Shown here piece by piece: positions 24,003 through 34,886 of a stretch of 64,000 nt of DNA (positions within the stretch are counted from its first letter, which is position 1; each line of letters starts with the position of its first letter). Source of the stretch: Ceratodon purpureus (Eukaryota > Streptophyta > Bryopsida > Pseudoditrichales > Ditrichaceae). The notes below the pieces were generated by a model that was given only the letters and a program-made list of their open reading frames with translations, did not search any database and was not told the DNA's origin. A program made the position numbers and the translations under genes. Location of the stretch: positions 21,318,573-21,382,572 of the forward strand of contig CM026426.1 of NCBI GenBank assembly GCA_014871385.1, given 5' to 3'.

Positions 24003-24350
24003 CTACTTCCTAATTGCAACTGATTTGCAAGAAGCAGTAGGGGACCCTAGAGTAACCCTTCCGACCAAAACAGACGGTGATTGCTCAAAACTACTACTGG
24101 AAGAAGAATACAAAATTGGACTCATGAATAGAGAACGCCTGGGGGACTCATCTACATTGTTGCACTTGCCAAGGTAGAAATCCCGATTCCCTTGTTTAGA
24201 CACTAGGGTTTCTTCAACATATCCAAACTCAGATATCTCACTAAGGTAATGGTAATAAGAAGATTCGAACTCACTAATCACTTCCTTTGTAAAGTAAGAA
24301 GTAATCAGTCTCTGAACTAGATCAACTTGGTGTGGCGTGGACCTTGACAT
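24003..24350 (-). CDS. Hypothetical small protein upstream of the transposase-like gene
   Basis: A 115-codon frame starts MSRSTPHQVDLVQRLITSYF, carries an aromatic/acidic middle (YYHYLSEISEFGYVEE) and a Ser run. It is on the same strand as, and 140 bp upstream of, the transposase-like gene. It may be a first exon or accessory ORF of that element, or chance. No domain recognised. Confidence 0.3.
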   Translation of the reverse strand: MSRSTPHQVDLVQRLITSYFTKEVISEFESSYYHYLSEISEFGYVEETLVSKQGNRDFYLGKCNNVDESPRRSLFMSPILYSSSSSSFEQSPSVLVGRVTLGSPTASCKSVAIRK

Positions 24351-25239
24351 TATTCAAAAGGGAAGAACAAGCGGCTAATAACTCATGAAGTCGATGTGTC
24401 TCACAACACACAGTGCAAACTACAGCATTCAACCAAAACCCTTGCACGCAGCATAAACATCAACACACGTGGAACAGCATACTGAATCAAACAAGCAACA
24501 ATGTGCTGCAAGCGTTAGGAGGGGACATGAACGAGAGAGATGATGACGTGGACAAAATCACAAGGTGGCGGTGCCTTCATGACATGGCGGCCCACCATAA
24601 TAGAATCTAGCATCAAAAACAAGGCAGTAATTATTACACATTACGAGTACAATATACACTTCTAAGTACATTTAGTACAATTAGCACGCAGGAAGGCGTC
24701 GAGGGCCAAGTGACGGGAAAATGATTTTTATCAAAATTTGAGAGAAGGCCATTCTAGAAATATGCCCTGCCGTCTAGAATCCCAGACCCGATGACATAAA
24801 ATTAACATTTTTTACTTCGTAAGCCGTTGCAACCGAAACCAGCATTTACTTCTATGATTTGTGCAAATAAAGTGACGTACTTGTAAAATTGACAACGAAT
24901 CCCAGAAGACTGGTTCTTCTTATCTCCACTACAAAGAAAGAAAACAGAATTTGAACCTTTAATGTTTACAAAATTTGTACTTTTCTTAAATCTGAACACA
25001 GTATGACTTTTCTATAGTACCCTACAATAGTACTTTCTTTTTTGCAATTAACTTAGTTTTCTAAGCAACTCAATAACGCACATGAGACTTCACATATGTA
25101 GAAGTAGGCAAAGCAAATCAAAAACCAGAAAAGAAACTTCTAAGCTTAGGTAATACAAAGTACAAAGTAATGTACTCTTTGACTATTGTATTGGGACTCA
25201 AAAAGTACAGTGGTCTACCGTACCTTAACTCTGGGGTGT
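24351..25239. other. Intergenic DNA, GTAC-rich
   Basis: No gene is seen. From about 24640 the sequence again contains frequent GTAC (for example 24646, 24665, 24674, 25017, 25156, 25163 and 25170), like the 22-23 kb segment. Together with the SUVR-side spacer this indicates a GTAC-rich repeat context across 15-25 kb. Confidence 0.4.
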
Positions 25240-25900
25240 GATCAAAATTTAGAGGGCAGAAGGAAAGGCGTGTGTGTACTGGTGCAGTGGAGGTGCGGGT
25301 GGTGTTGGGGGGGGGGGGGAATATGATGTATGTGAGGGGTGAATGAGAAAAGCAGTGGGGAGGTGTGGCGGGAGAGAGGAGAAGGTAGGAGGAGAAAGAT
25401 GAGGAGTGGAAGCACATGGCCAGAGGCCTGTACCAGAGAGAGAAGCCATCTCAAGGGGGGCGTCGAGGCCAAGGCCAGCCATTGGGGCGGTCGGATGGGC
25501 AAACGAAGAAGCCCCAGGGTGTGTCGGGGTGACCGTTGGGGGAGAAACTTGGTGAGGCAAAGGCTTGGTGCTGAACAAAGCGTTGCCAGTGGCCCAATGG
25601 GACCTGTGGATAATGAGCGGTGAGTCTAAAGAGGGGCTGCCACCGGAAGATAACAGAGTCCCAGAGGAGAAGGGCGTGCAGAAAGCTCAAAGTTGCGAGT
25701 GTTGAGAGCGTAGCAGGTTGCCGGTGGAGTAGTGGGGGAGGGGAAGGATAGTCGGAGAGAAGGAGAAGCACGGAAGGCACGATCCACCATAGGAGAAGGT
25801 TGAAGACGGCCATGGCGATCGTAGAAAATTCAGAATGTGGGAAGGCCCCCTCAGCAGGAAAGACGAAGCTCAAAAGCTTCCAGGCGTGCCCAAATGCCAC
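25240..25900. repeat. G-rich (+ strand) block similar to that at 3.6-8.5 kb
   Basis: The - strand gives Pro/Ser/His/Thr-rich open frames typical of C-rich DNA, plus a 149-codon frame (25900-25451) of more ordinary composition with a hydrophobic stretch (LLLWWIVPSVLLLLSDYP). A signal-anchor or membrane segment is possible, but there is no recognisable family. Probably another copy of the same G-rich repeat class, inserted in AT-rich DNA. Confidence 0.4.
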
Positions 25901-26210
25901 GCCAAATCAAAATATTGTATGTAGGGTATGAAGTACCTACATCTCCAGGAATGTTGATCTGGTTAGTAACTGAGGCATCGTCCATCTTGCAGCCACTCTC
26001 TTTTGCCATACAATCTGTAATTGAAATCTTCACAATTAAACAGAGATATGTTAGTCATTTGGTACAGATCAACATATTTGCAATGATATTATAATACCCT
26101 TGACAACATATTAGCATAATATTGACAAAATATTTAGTAAATCACACCAATCATATCCCAAATTTACAGAAATTGACTCTATTTGATGAAGTATTGAATC
26201 ATTTCATGCT
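25901..26210. other. AT-rich spacer
   Basis: No gene or repeat recognised between the G-rich block and the palindrome array. Confidence 0.4.
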
Positions 26211-26852
26211 GTTCGGTGCAGAACACCACAACCTTGCCTATTTTACCACAGAAACGTATTGATTGAGTGCATATGAATTCAACGCCTAAGAAGCTTGTTC
26301 GGTGCAAAACATGTCCATTAGGCTCACATTTTGAATAGCATTGTGTCGCCTAGAAAGGATGTTCGGCACAGAACAGGCTTTTCAGAGTCGTCATGTGCAA
26401 TATTCATTTGAGCCCAATGAGCTCGTTCGATACAGAACGTACCATGCAAGTTTGACCAAAAAACAATGGTACAAGATAAAGTCATTTCAGAGTTCAAGAT
26501 TTTGGCGCCCATTCAACCTGCTTGGGAGAGGATAGAAATCGTAGACCTCTCACAAAAAGCTTGTTTGGGACAAAACATACTAGATAACGGCTTTTAGAAC
26601 TTTGGTTTGAGCAAGCATAGAACCAATGTGGCAACGAACCGAGATCATCGATAGCGCACAAAATGTTGTTCGGCACAGAACATGGTAGACAAAGTCATTT
26701 CATACATGTGATCTACACTATACTTTGAACCTGTTCGGCACTGAACACATACAAATGACATCTTACAAAGGCATGTTCGGCACAGAACATAGCAAACAAA
26801 GCAATCTCATTTGTGTGATTTGTAAACCCGCGTAGACTGTTCGGCATTAAAC
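26211..26852. promoter_or_regulatory. Array of nine GTTC-N6-GAAC-type palindromes
   Basis: Copies start at 26211, 26297, 26361, 26425, 26563, 26668, 26733, 26775 and 26839. The consensus is GTTCGGCACAGAAC; four or more keep both GTTC and GAAC half-sites exactly, the others have one substituted half. Spacing is 64 or 65 bp in four of the eight intervals. A related array lies at 30528-30730. A regularly phased dyad suggests binding of a dimeric protein, either a transcription factor or a transposase using subterminal sites. The intervening sequence is not repeated, so this is not a simple satellite. Confidence 0.65.
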
Positions 26853-26884
26853 ATATGTTTTTAGATCTTCAAGAGATGCATTAT

Positions 26885-27725
26885 TTAACCCCTAAAGTTC
26901 TGAGGGTATTTTTCATCAAAACCGCCTCAAAACAGCCCCTCTTCAAAGCAAGGTGGATTTTGCAAAGTTGACGTCTTAATTAGTACATCTAATCATAAGA
27001 TCTTGTAGCTAACTTATATGTCTACATGCCCACCAAATCTAACACACTCATTCCTCACCAATTGCAAGATGGTAACGTTCAAAGTTGAAAAACAAATTTT
27101 TTTTCCTTGAGCAAAAAGGGAACATCAGAGTTTTGAAGGCCCAAAAAACCTTTTTTTTGCATTATGGATTTTGGGGGTTTTGATGCACGTCAGATAATAC
27201 TAAGTTAGCTAATTGTATTAAAAAAAATTGTATTCAAAATCGTTGTGGAAGGTTGCCAAGAAAATCATTTTCCGCTAGGGGATATACTAAAATTTACAAA
27301 CAAAGGCCGTTTTTTGACAATAAAAATAGCATATGAAAAAAATTTGGATTATAGATCTGAACGTCGGGAACATGTTCTACTGCCTTCTCTATACATAGAA
27401 ATTATTATTTTTGAAAAATATCAAAATCTCAATTTTTGGTGGAATTTTAAAGTTTTGTGTTTGGGCAGTTTTGGGCAGTTTTGGGCAGAATTTGCTGCAT
27501 TCACAGTGGCTGTGAGCTTGCCCAAAGTTTGGCTGAATGCAGCTTTTGACACTCAAAACCCCGTAACTTTTTTTCGGTATGTTAAAAAAAAAAAATTTTA
27601 AAAATCTGCACAAACCTCTTCAAAATGCCTACCTACATTATTTTTTCCAAAGATTTAGGAATTAAATTGGAATTCCAGGAATTTTAAAAAAGTCCATTCC
27701 AAGGCAATTGTCCTTTAGGGGTTAA
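26885..27725. mobile_element. piggyBac-like non-autonomous element
   Basis: The ends are TTAACCCCTAAAG (26885-26897) and CTTTAGGGGTTAA (27713-27725), a perfect inverted repeat flanked by TTAA. piggyBac elements insert at TTAA and have ends beginning CCC(T/C); this 841-bp element fits that pattern. The perfect match continues two bases outward (ATTTAA), so the repeat could also be a short-TIR MITE of another type. The interior has a GGGCAGTTTT direct repeat near 27462-27490 and no transposase. Confidence 0.55.
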
Positions 27726-30527
27726 ATATCAATGTACCACCCACTAGTCTAGTCTGAAGTTGACGACGTTTCAAACGACGCATTTAACTACAAACCAGAT
27801 CTACATCATACCTTGAACCTTGCCAAATAGGTAGTTTGACGTTGTGAACTATCTTCTATGAACACCCGAACATTCACATTAACCAATAGCTATGAACCAG
27901 ATCTATTCACAAATGAAAGTTCATAGTCTCCATTCTCCAATTGCGTTATCTAACTGAGTAGCTCCTGTACTTGCAAACGACACAAACATATCATTGAACA
28001 TATCTTTGTGTGCTTAGTGACTCACTAGTTGACTCATTTAGCCTCTAGCAACCTATACCGCACTCACAGAGCTCCTACCGCATGCACTCACGTAGGGACA
28101 CAAAGAATGAAGAAAAGAATGTATAGCAGAAGAGGGCACATGTGCCTGCCCTAACCTAAAGGAAGTTTCATCCAGTCTACATCAGTCTACATCGATCACA
28201 TAGGTTCGGTCTAATAACCCGGTACTAGCTGGATAATACGAGAATGGTCATCAGATCAATAAACACAATTGAACTGATTAATAGAAATAATTTCTATATT
28301 GTGGAAACAATATTATGAGGAAATACTCTATGACATTGCCTAAAGCCTAATTTGCAATAGATGCAGCGTTGACCATGTTTATTACTACTATTCCATATGA
28401 TTTTCTAAATTGTGCAGTTCTTCTTCACCAAGCCCTTCATAGAACTCACAGTAGGGTGGAAGCACACTATGCAGGGTACACTTTGGGCAAATTTTGGAAG
28501 TACTACTGATGTACATTTTTGTCCACACGTATATGTAGTACTTTTTTGAGATCCACTATTCTTGGACCTTATCAGCCACGCGTATGGCTAGAATGTAACA
28601 AAGAATATTTGGACGGTGAAGATTTTGCTACTAAGTACCCAAAGTACTTTTTTTTTTGGAACTACATCCGGGAAGTACTCTCACTGGCGGCCGCATAAAT
28701 TCTGAAAGTCTAATAAAAGAGTCTATAAGTATTAAGAATGATCTGGCCGTTAGCCAACATGGGGCACACGTCTAGAGCCTTTTACCTAAGATCAATCACG
28801 AAAGAATCTTTTATTTTATGAATTCTAGGCTGCAAAAAAAAAAAAGGCAAAAGGCAACAAAATTTTTCACAAATTTTCAACTTTGCTTAGATTTTTCAAC
28901 TAAGGTCTTTAGCCTTTTATGAGTCCCATACCCAATTACAATATCACAGAAAAATAGAACATTTACATATTAGAAAATATGTACTTTGTAGAATTTGGGA
29001 CAATTTGACATACTTTGAAATTTGGGAAAAATACTACTTTTGTTATTCCATACAACTTTTTTTGTGATCTTGGAATTTCAATAACAATGGTGGGCAATAT
29101 TCCAATCAAAATTTGTATTGGAAAATGCATTTGCACAATTTTTTCAACTACGGTCCTAGATTTTTCTACCGGGTTCTTCCAAAAATGTACTTTTCTGACA
29201 TACTTTTTACATAGGTGTAGTGTGCTTACACCTAGTACATATTGTACATTCTTTGAGGAGTCCAGATCTCACCTGATGCTTCAGTGAAGTAATCCGCATC
29301 TTGGTCTCTGCTAGTAGAGACTACTGAAGAGCTATCCGAAGAGGGTGCTACATGTTAACCTATGTCATTTTCTGGTGCTGTTTTAGTGATATCTCTATTC
29401 CAAACCATTAGATATGTAACACATATAGCCCCAATAACTAGAGTAACAAGAGCTTCAATGAACACCTCTACGACAATGTTCAAACTGAAAGCTAAACTTG
29501 GCTTCATCGCGGCTCTAGAACAATCAAATTATTTTCCACATCTCAAGACCAACAACATAGATAATGACTAACACTTAAATGAAAGCAGAATTCATAGAAG
29601 CCATCATAACTAAGGATGTATGGTACCTCTTGATGTTTAGTCGTTAAAGTGCTTGGTACTCGTCTTCTGTAGGTCTTTCTGTAGAAGTCACGTCCTTTAG
29701 CTTCCGTGGTGGCCGATCTCTTCTCGCTACTCAATCCTATCTCCACAATCTCCCGCAATGCCTTCGCTCTTCTCACAACTCTTGTCTCGACCAAATCTCA
29801 GAAGCACATAATGAAACTACCACATCCAAATGATACTGAGAAGTATTTCAAATCATCATATTTAAACCTTCAAGGGTGGAATTTAGAGCCGTCAGATTTG
29901 TTGCATCCCACACCATTGATCAAAGATATGATTTAAAATTGTCACCACTCTGAATCATAGTGAGTCATATATTTGATACTAATCCTATTTTGCAAAGTGA
30001 TTCGAATAGCTGCTATTGTTATAGTATCTTTAGTATATATATGTTGGCTAAGGCGTCTAATTGACCCTGTTAGGAATATTATACAAACTTCTAAAAAGAA
30101 AGTAGCCGTCACAAAATACACGACTCTGCAAAAGAATTTATGAATAGTATGGTCCTTGCTTGCGCTCTGTTATCTGCATGGCACTTTTGGTTCTAGTCAG
30201 TGAATAGCTAAGCATGCGAATAATTGCAATTTACCATTATTTTGATAAAGAATTGTCTGCGCACACCCTTGAATCTCTGACTATTTAGTTCATATGCTAT
30301 TGTTAATTATCAACAGTCTCAGTAACAACCCCTAATTTTATCGATCCTCTCTATGACTTTAAAAAACATATTTGTTTAATCTTGTTATTTTTTCATGTCA
30401 CTTCCTAGCTGATAATAATTATTAGAAATTTGTATTACTTATCACAGTGCTTTACCACAATAAATATGTAGTAAATTTGTTACTTTGAAAATAAATTTTA
30501 AATGTTTTATGTTCATTGGAAAGGGTC
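27726..30527. other. Long intergenic stretch without recognised genes
   Basis: AT-rich sequence with scattered GTAC sites (28480-29260) and no coding frame with domain-like content. A minus-strand 83-codon frame at 29543-29794 is Arg/Lys-rich but unsupported. If the palindrome arrays at 26.2-26.9 kb and 30.5-30.7 kb mark the subterminal ends of one element, this would be its interior. Confidence 0.4.
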
Positions 30528-30730
30528 GTTCTGTACAGAACACGAGAATCCTATTGCTTCAACATCACACATTGATTTCCTTTTTCCCCCCGTTCTATAC
30601 AGTACACTAGAATCCTATCGCTCCAACATCACTCACTAGTTTTCTTTTCCCCCGTTCTGCACCAAACAAGCATGTACACGCAGTTTTAAGAGTTGTACTA
30701 GCTGTGGCTGTCAGTCATTCTGTGCTGAAC
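30528..30730. promoter_or_regulatory. Four phased GTTC-N6-GAAC-type palindromes upstream of the gene at 30911
   Basis: Sites start at 30528 (GTTCTGTACAGAAC, a perfect 14-bp palindrome), 30592, 30654 and 30717, so spacing is 64, 62 and 63 bp. The last lies about 180 bp before the ATG at 30911. The near-constant ~63 bp equals about six helical turns and puts every site on the same face of the DNA. Confidence 0.65.
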
Positions 30731-30910
30731 AATTTTAGTGACTCTAATATGAGGCCAATTGTAGGTCTTTTGTAGTGACCACATGAGCTCCCTATTGTTC
30801 CCATTCTCATTCTAACAGCCGTTCTCTTATTCCTTTTAGGATCTGTACTTAGTATATAATCCATCTGCGTTTTTTGTATTCCACCCTTCTACCTCCAGCA
30901 ATCTCCGGCA

Positions 30911-31603
30911 ATGGCTAACCAAGTAGTCTCTTTTCGACTTCTCACCTCCTCAGTTCCTTTCATCCTTCTAGTTGATGACAAGGGATACGTGACCGTCGAT
31001 GAGAGATTGTTGTATCTTAAGTTTCAGTTACATGAATCTTCTTTGATAGTAGAGAAGGAGGAGTTAGAAGCTGATGGAGTTGTTCTGAAGACTATTTATT
31101 AGAAACGTAAATTTATAGATGGAAGAACAATTTACAAGCTTCAGGCAGGCCGCTATACCATCATAGGAGGGCTTGCTACTTTTGACATGTCTCAGTCGTC
31201 TACTCTCACCCCTCGATCACTAGCATCATTTGAGCGTCGTGGTCATAGTCGTCTGACTAGGTTGTTACCAACTGTGAAGGAATCCCCGGACAATGCTATC
31301 ACATTGCTGAGCTGCGATAATGAGGATGATGAAATTGTAATGCATTCGTTTCATTTTAGCGCAGATGGATGTAGTGATGGAAAGGATAGTTTTTATCAGG
31401 CTTCAGATGTTGTTGGTGATGACTCTTTTGTGGTCTCTGAAACGCCATCCAGGGATGTGGATTCACAATCCATGTCCTATGACACACCATGTTCAGTATC
31501 TTTTCAACGTGAAGTCAATTGTTCTTTGAGCTCGCAGCCTTCAATACAAGTAAAGCCAATGTCCACAGATGTAACAGCTAAGACGGAGAAGGCGCCTTCA
31601 TAA
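30911..31603 (+). pseudogene. Paralogue of the Mutator-like transposase N-terminal region
   Basis: The frame begins MANQVVSF, is interrupted by TAG at 31100-31102, and continues in phase through KRKFIDGRTIYKLQAGRYTI to the TAA at 31603. The layout parallels the N-terminus of the transposase gene at 45681: a ~65-residue domain with a VD(D/E)xG loop, a TAG, a (L)xxGRYxxxG motif, then STLTPRS / TEILTPRRSS and a Ser/Asp/Glu-rich disordered stretch. Only the N-terminal part is present; no zinc finger or DDE domain follows. It may be a truncated relative or an independently maintained accessory ORF. It lies just upstream of the GC-rich promoter at 31760. Confidence 0.5.
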
Positions 31604-31759
31604 GTCTCTGTGGCAGATACCACACAAACATCTATCGTCAGCATTTACAACTTCATCATTTTGCTTGGAAATCAGAAGGTATCAAAGCAGGGTTTTCAAA
31701 TTAGACGCCCAAACCGGCTCTGGACGTCCCTTGTCCCATAAACGTAGCATCCCCGACGC
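31604..31759. other. Short spacer
   Basis: Non-coding sequence between the truncated transposase-like ORF and the GC-rich promoter module. Confidence 0.4.
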
Positions 31760-32358
31760 TCCAAAATTACGTCGCGGTAAGAAATCGCCGTCCCCGAGGG
31801 GGTAAATTTTTTTCCGACCATCCGATCAGCTGATCCCGCGAGGCGGCCGCGGAGACGGCCGCGAGGTCGCTGGCGACGGCTCTCCCTTTGATCCGACGGC
31901 CACGATGTGGCCGTTTTGGGCCATTACAGGCCGTTGGATGTGGGCAGCTGTCATCGGCCGTCCGATCCCGCGGCCGTCCGAGGGCCGTCCGATCCGATAG
32001 CCCACGCCTTCGGGCAGAGCCTCGGCCGATCGGACGGCCGCGGGGACGGCCGCGAGGTCGGCTTCCCCTATATAAGGGGAAGCCGCCTTCCTCTTTTTTT
32101 TACCTTTTTTCTCCCAATTAGCTTGAGGGTGCTTGCTACTAGTGAGGAATTCGCTCCTTCTCCGTCGGGCTTTCTCACCGGGAGGAAAGGGGTCCCTTTA
32201 TTTGTTTGGGGGGGGGGGGGGGGGGGGGGGGGGGGAGGGGGGGACTTTTTGAATTATTAAAGGGTTTTCTCCAAAACCTTTTGGAATTCAATTGCTCCGA
32301 TTATTTTTTGCGGGAATTGAGGGTTCATTTGGAGTTGCGTACTTGAAGTCCATCTACG
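31760..32358 (+). promoter_or_regulatory. GC-rich promoter module with TATA box and poly-G leader (kinase-like gene)
   Basis: A CpG-rich stretch (31790-32060) is built from GGCCGTCCGATC and GGACGGCCGCGAGG-type palindromic pieces. It ends in a TATA motif (TATATAAG, 32069-32076) sitting between inverted arms GGCTTCCCC and GGGGAAGCC. TGCTTGCTAC lies 61 bp further (32130-32139), then a G28-A-G7 tract (32208-32243) and GGGACTTTTTGA. The ATG of the kinase-like gene follows at 32359. The module at 58220-59045 has the same elements in the same order; that at 55000-55460 (minus strand) has the GC-rich part and TATA hairpin. Confidence 0.6.
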
Positions 32359-33140
32359 ATGCCGAAGAACAAGAAGCAGAAGAATGTGGGGCAATAGGGG
32401 GACAAATATGGGGACAAACCGAATTTAGGTTGCAAGGATTTTGTTACTGAATTCATCGTGAATTTTTACGAGCAGACCACCCTTGCTTCTTTGGATAGTT
32501 GTTACGTTCGGTATGAAGAAGTTGGGCCCAAGAAATTCAAGTTGGAGATGGAGATTAAGATTATGGATCACTTGATGGCGACGCAATGGGATGAAGAGAG
32601 ACAGAAGCCCGGTTATCTTAAATTTGTGGCACAGCGTGCACATGATGCGTTATGGAATGCTCGTGATGTTTTGGCTAAGTATGGAAGGGAGCATACGGTG
32701 GGAGATGAGGCCTTCAAGGATGTTATTTCAAGTCAGATTGCTTCAAGAGACTAATGGCGCCCCTGAGCTTGAAAAAGCATCGACGTGGTTCTGTTGAATG
32801 GTGGGATTCTGCGATTGGTAGGGAGACGGAGAGAAGCTTACATAAACGGAATTTGATTGTGGTGTCTGAAGGTGCAATTGTCCATTATTTGGATGGAAAA
32901 ATCCAAAAAGGTGGTTATGTAACCATACGTAGGATTCGCATCGAGTTAGCTGCTGAAATTTCTCCTACTTGGGAGTTTGCTGAGAAACGGCCGCTCAATT
33001 CGTCTATGGGGCCGGATTTGGCACGCGTGGACCACAACAACGAATCTTTTGCGATAAGGATTACCCATCCGGGTGCCATTCCCTTTATGGCCATTCATCA
33101 GAGGGAACATATCGGATACATGTACTGGTGGAACAGAGGG
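32359..33140 (+). pseudogene. Kinase-like gene, 5' part (split by the 18-kb element)
   Basis: The frame starts MPKNKKQKNVGQ, meets TAG at 32395, and continues through 32754 (MATQWDEERQKPGYLKF). A frameshift near 32752 (TAA) moves the reading to the frame beginning near 32754. That frame carries SEGAIVHYLDGKIQKGGYVTIRR, FAIRITHPG (position of the usual VAIK lysine, here Arg) and the hinge-like GYMYWWNRG at 33115-33140. Frame and sequence then continue exactly at 51391 with TLRDML. This is the N-lobe of a protein-kinase-like fold with a ~140-residue N-terminal extension; an Arg in place of the lysine would make it a pseudokinase or divergent kinase. Confidence 0.6.
33128..33140 (+). other. Target-site duplication, left copy
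   Basis: GTGGAACAGAGGG occurs here and at 51378-51390, immediately outside the two inverted ends of the inserted element. If the element begins with GGG the duplication is 10 bp, otherwise up to 13 bp; 8-11 bp is usual for Mutator-like elements. Confidence 0.8.
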
Positions 33141-33290
33141 GAAAGTTAGCATGTGTGCGGCGAGCGGCGAGCGGAGAGCGGAGAGCGGCGAGCGAAGATT
33201 TGAGAGCAGAAATTTGATATTTGAACACCCATTTGATTAAATAAAACACCCTATGACCGTGGGAAATTTTCAAAACTGGGATTATATTTT
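33138..33290 (+). repeat. Left terminal inverted repeat of the giant element
   Basis: Begins GGGGAAAGTTAGC, then GTGCGGCGAGCGGCGAGC at 33156-33173, a second GCGGAGAGCGG motif, GAGAGCAGAAATTTGA, and CCCTATGACCGTGG at 33249-33262. It matches the reverse complement of 51150-51377 with indels; the right copy is about 80 bp longer before the CCCTAT block. Confidence 0.8.
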
Positions 33291-33910
33291 TAGAATATTT
33301 TTAGTAAGAGTGTGTAATTCCGTGGAATTATGAACCTCATTATAATTTTTTTCTAGGTTTAGGGTGACATAGTATAATTAGGGCTAACGTCATGATGACG
33401 TCATACCCTGCGTTTAGTCTTCTACAGCTTTTAACAAGCCTAAATCTTCTTCTCTTACATATATCTTTCCGGCTGACAATAGGAAATCCATTTTTTCTGA
33501 TACTCTCTCTGATACGATAGAAACAGTAAACAAAGAGCCAGTCCATTCTTTAAGGAAAAAAAAAAGAAAACATAAATTTGAATAATAGTCGTGCTTCATT
33601 GCGTTCGTCATTATATGAATAAGAGTGCAGAGATGAATGTAATTCACCTGTCAATGTAAAGCATGGCTTTGAAATGTTCTTAGGATTACTTGAAAACTGT
33701 GTACAATAATTGTATTGCTAAGTCAAAAATTTATCCTCCCTAAAGTTCCTTGTCATTACTGATAATTCCATCGACTACAGATAAGATTTATTCTACCTTT
33801 TTATGTCTCTCGCAATTCCATATAAACCATACATGTTATGGGTCTGCTTGGTTATAGTCATCAACTGAAATAGTCTGGAGTCTTTCAATTCATAGGAAAG
33901 GTTTGAGAGA

Positions 33911-34423
33911 ATGAGCAATTCCTTTGAAGTTGTTGCTTGTGAAACAATTCTTCGGAATCTGCTTCGGCGGATGGCAGATGGATCAGACCTTTGGGAATTA
34001 GCCTGTATTAGTACAACTCAAGGTTGGAGTCCTCCAGTAGTGATCACGTTCGAGGATGTGGAGACTGCTCATGGAGTGTCGAAGCTATGGAGACGTGAGA
34101 TCGACAACAGCCCTGAGTACGCTTGCCTCCGACTTGCAAAATGGGATTACGATACAAACTCGGAGGGGCAATGGACGCCGAAGAGAGACTATGAAGCGTT
34201 TCGCTTCAACGTGAACTGGAATATTTTTAAGAGCTCCTGGATATTAGCACATCCGATTAGCAATGACAGATTAGAGAAAGCGTCATTTGCTGAACTTAGT
34301 TGCATTGAGTTAGATCAGTTGAGGTCATTCCTCATTGACAATAGAAATAAAGCAATGTGGGTGGAACCGAGAGAGAAAGTCATTCCTCGTGATGGTATTT
34401 GGGTCTTTCCTAAGCATAGATGA
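33911..34423 (+). CDS. Hypothetical protein, cargo of the giant element
   Basis: A 170-codon uninterrupted frame from ATG to TGA. It has balanced composition and many Trp residues (DLWELACI, WRREIDNS, KWDYDT, NWNIFKSSW, MWVEPREK). There is no signal peptide, membrane segment or recognised motif. It lies ~770 bp inside the left terminal repeat and upstream of the S-protein-like gene on the same strand. The composition makes chance unlikely, but function is unknown. Confidence 0.5.
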   Translation: MSNSFEVVACETILRNLLRRMADGSDLWELACISTTQGWSPPVVITFEDVETAHGVSKLWRREIDNSPEYACLRLAKWDYDTNSEGQWTPKRDYEAFRFNVNWNIFKSSWILAHPISNDRLEKASFAELSCIELDQLRSFLIDNRNKAMWVEPREKVIPRDGIWVFPKHR

Positions 34424-34886
34424 GAATGGTGTGCTTAAGAATTCATAAATGCAATACAGTTGTCTATGAGTAGTGATCTATGAATATTTTGAGCCTTTGA
34501 ATTATATGTGCATTCGGGCTAATTACATGATTGCAATTTTTATCTATCGATATCTATTAATGGATATATAATACTTCGACACATATACTAGAAAACCATT
34601 TACAGCTCATTGTGGTCACAATTCAGTGTGTTCAAGATTTGAAAGTTCGTTTAGATTTCATGTATCCATACTGGATAACTTCGAAATAAGTAACTGCTAG
34701 GCAAAAACCATTCGTTATTCAAAAGGTTTAATAGTTACTGAAAAGTCATCATATGTGATATTGAAGCAGATGCTCAATGCAGAACATCTTTTGTCAACAT
34801 TTGAAGAATTAAACTTTGAGCTTTGCAATTTTGAATCTCGTAAGCTATTATTAGAAATCAATTAACTTTCACTTTTATTTTATAGC
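34424..34886. other. AT-rich spacer within the giant element
   Basis: No gene or repeat recognised. Confidence 0.4.
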
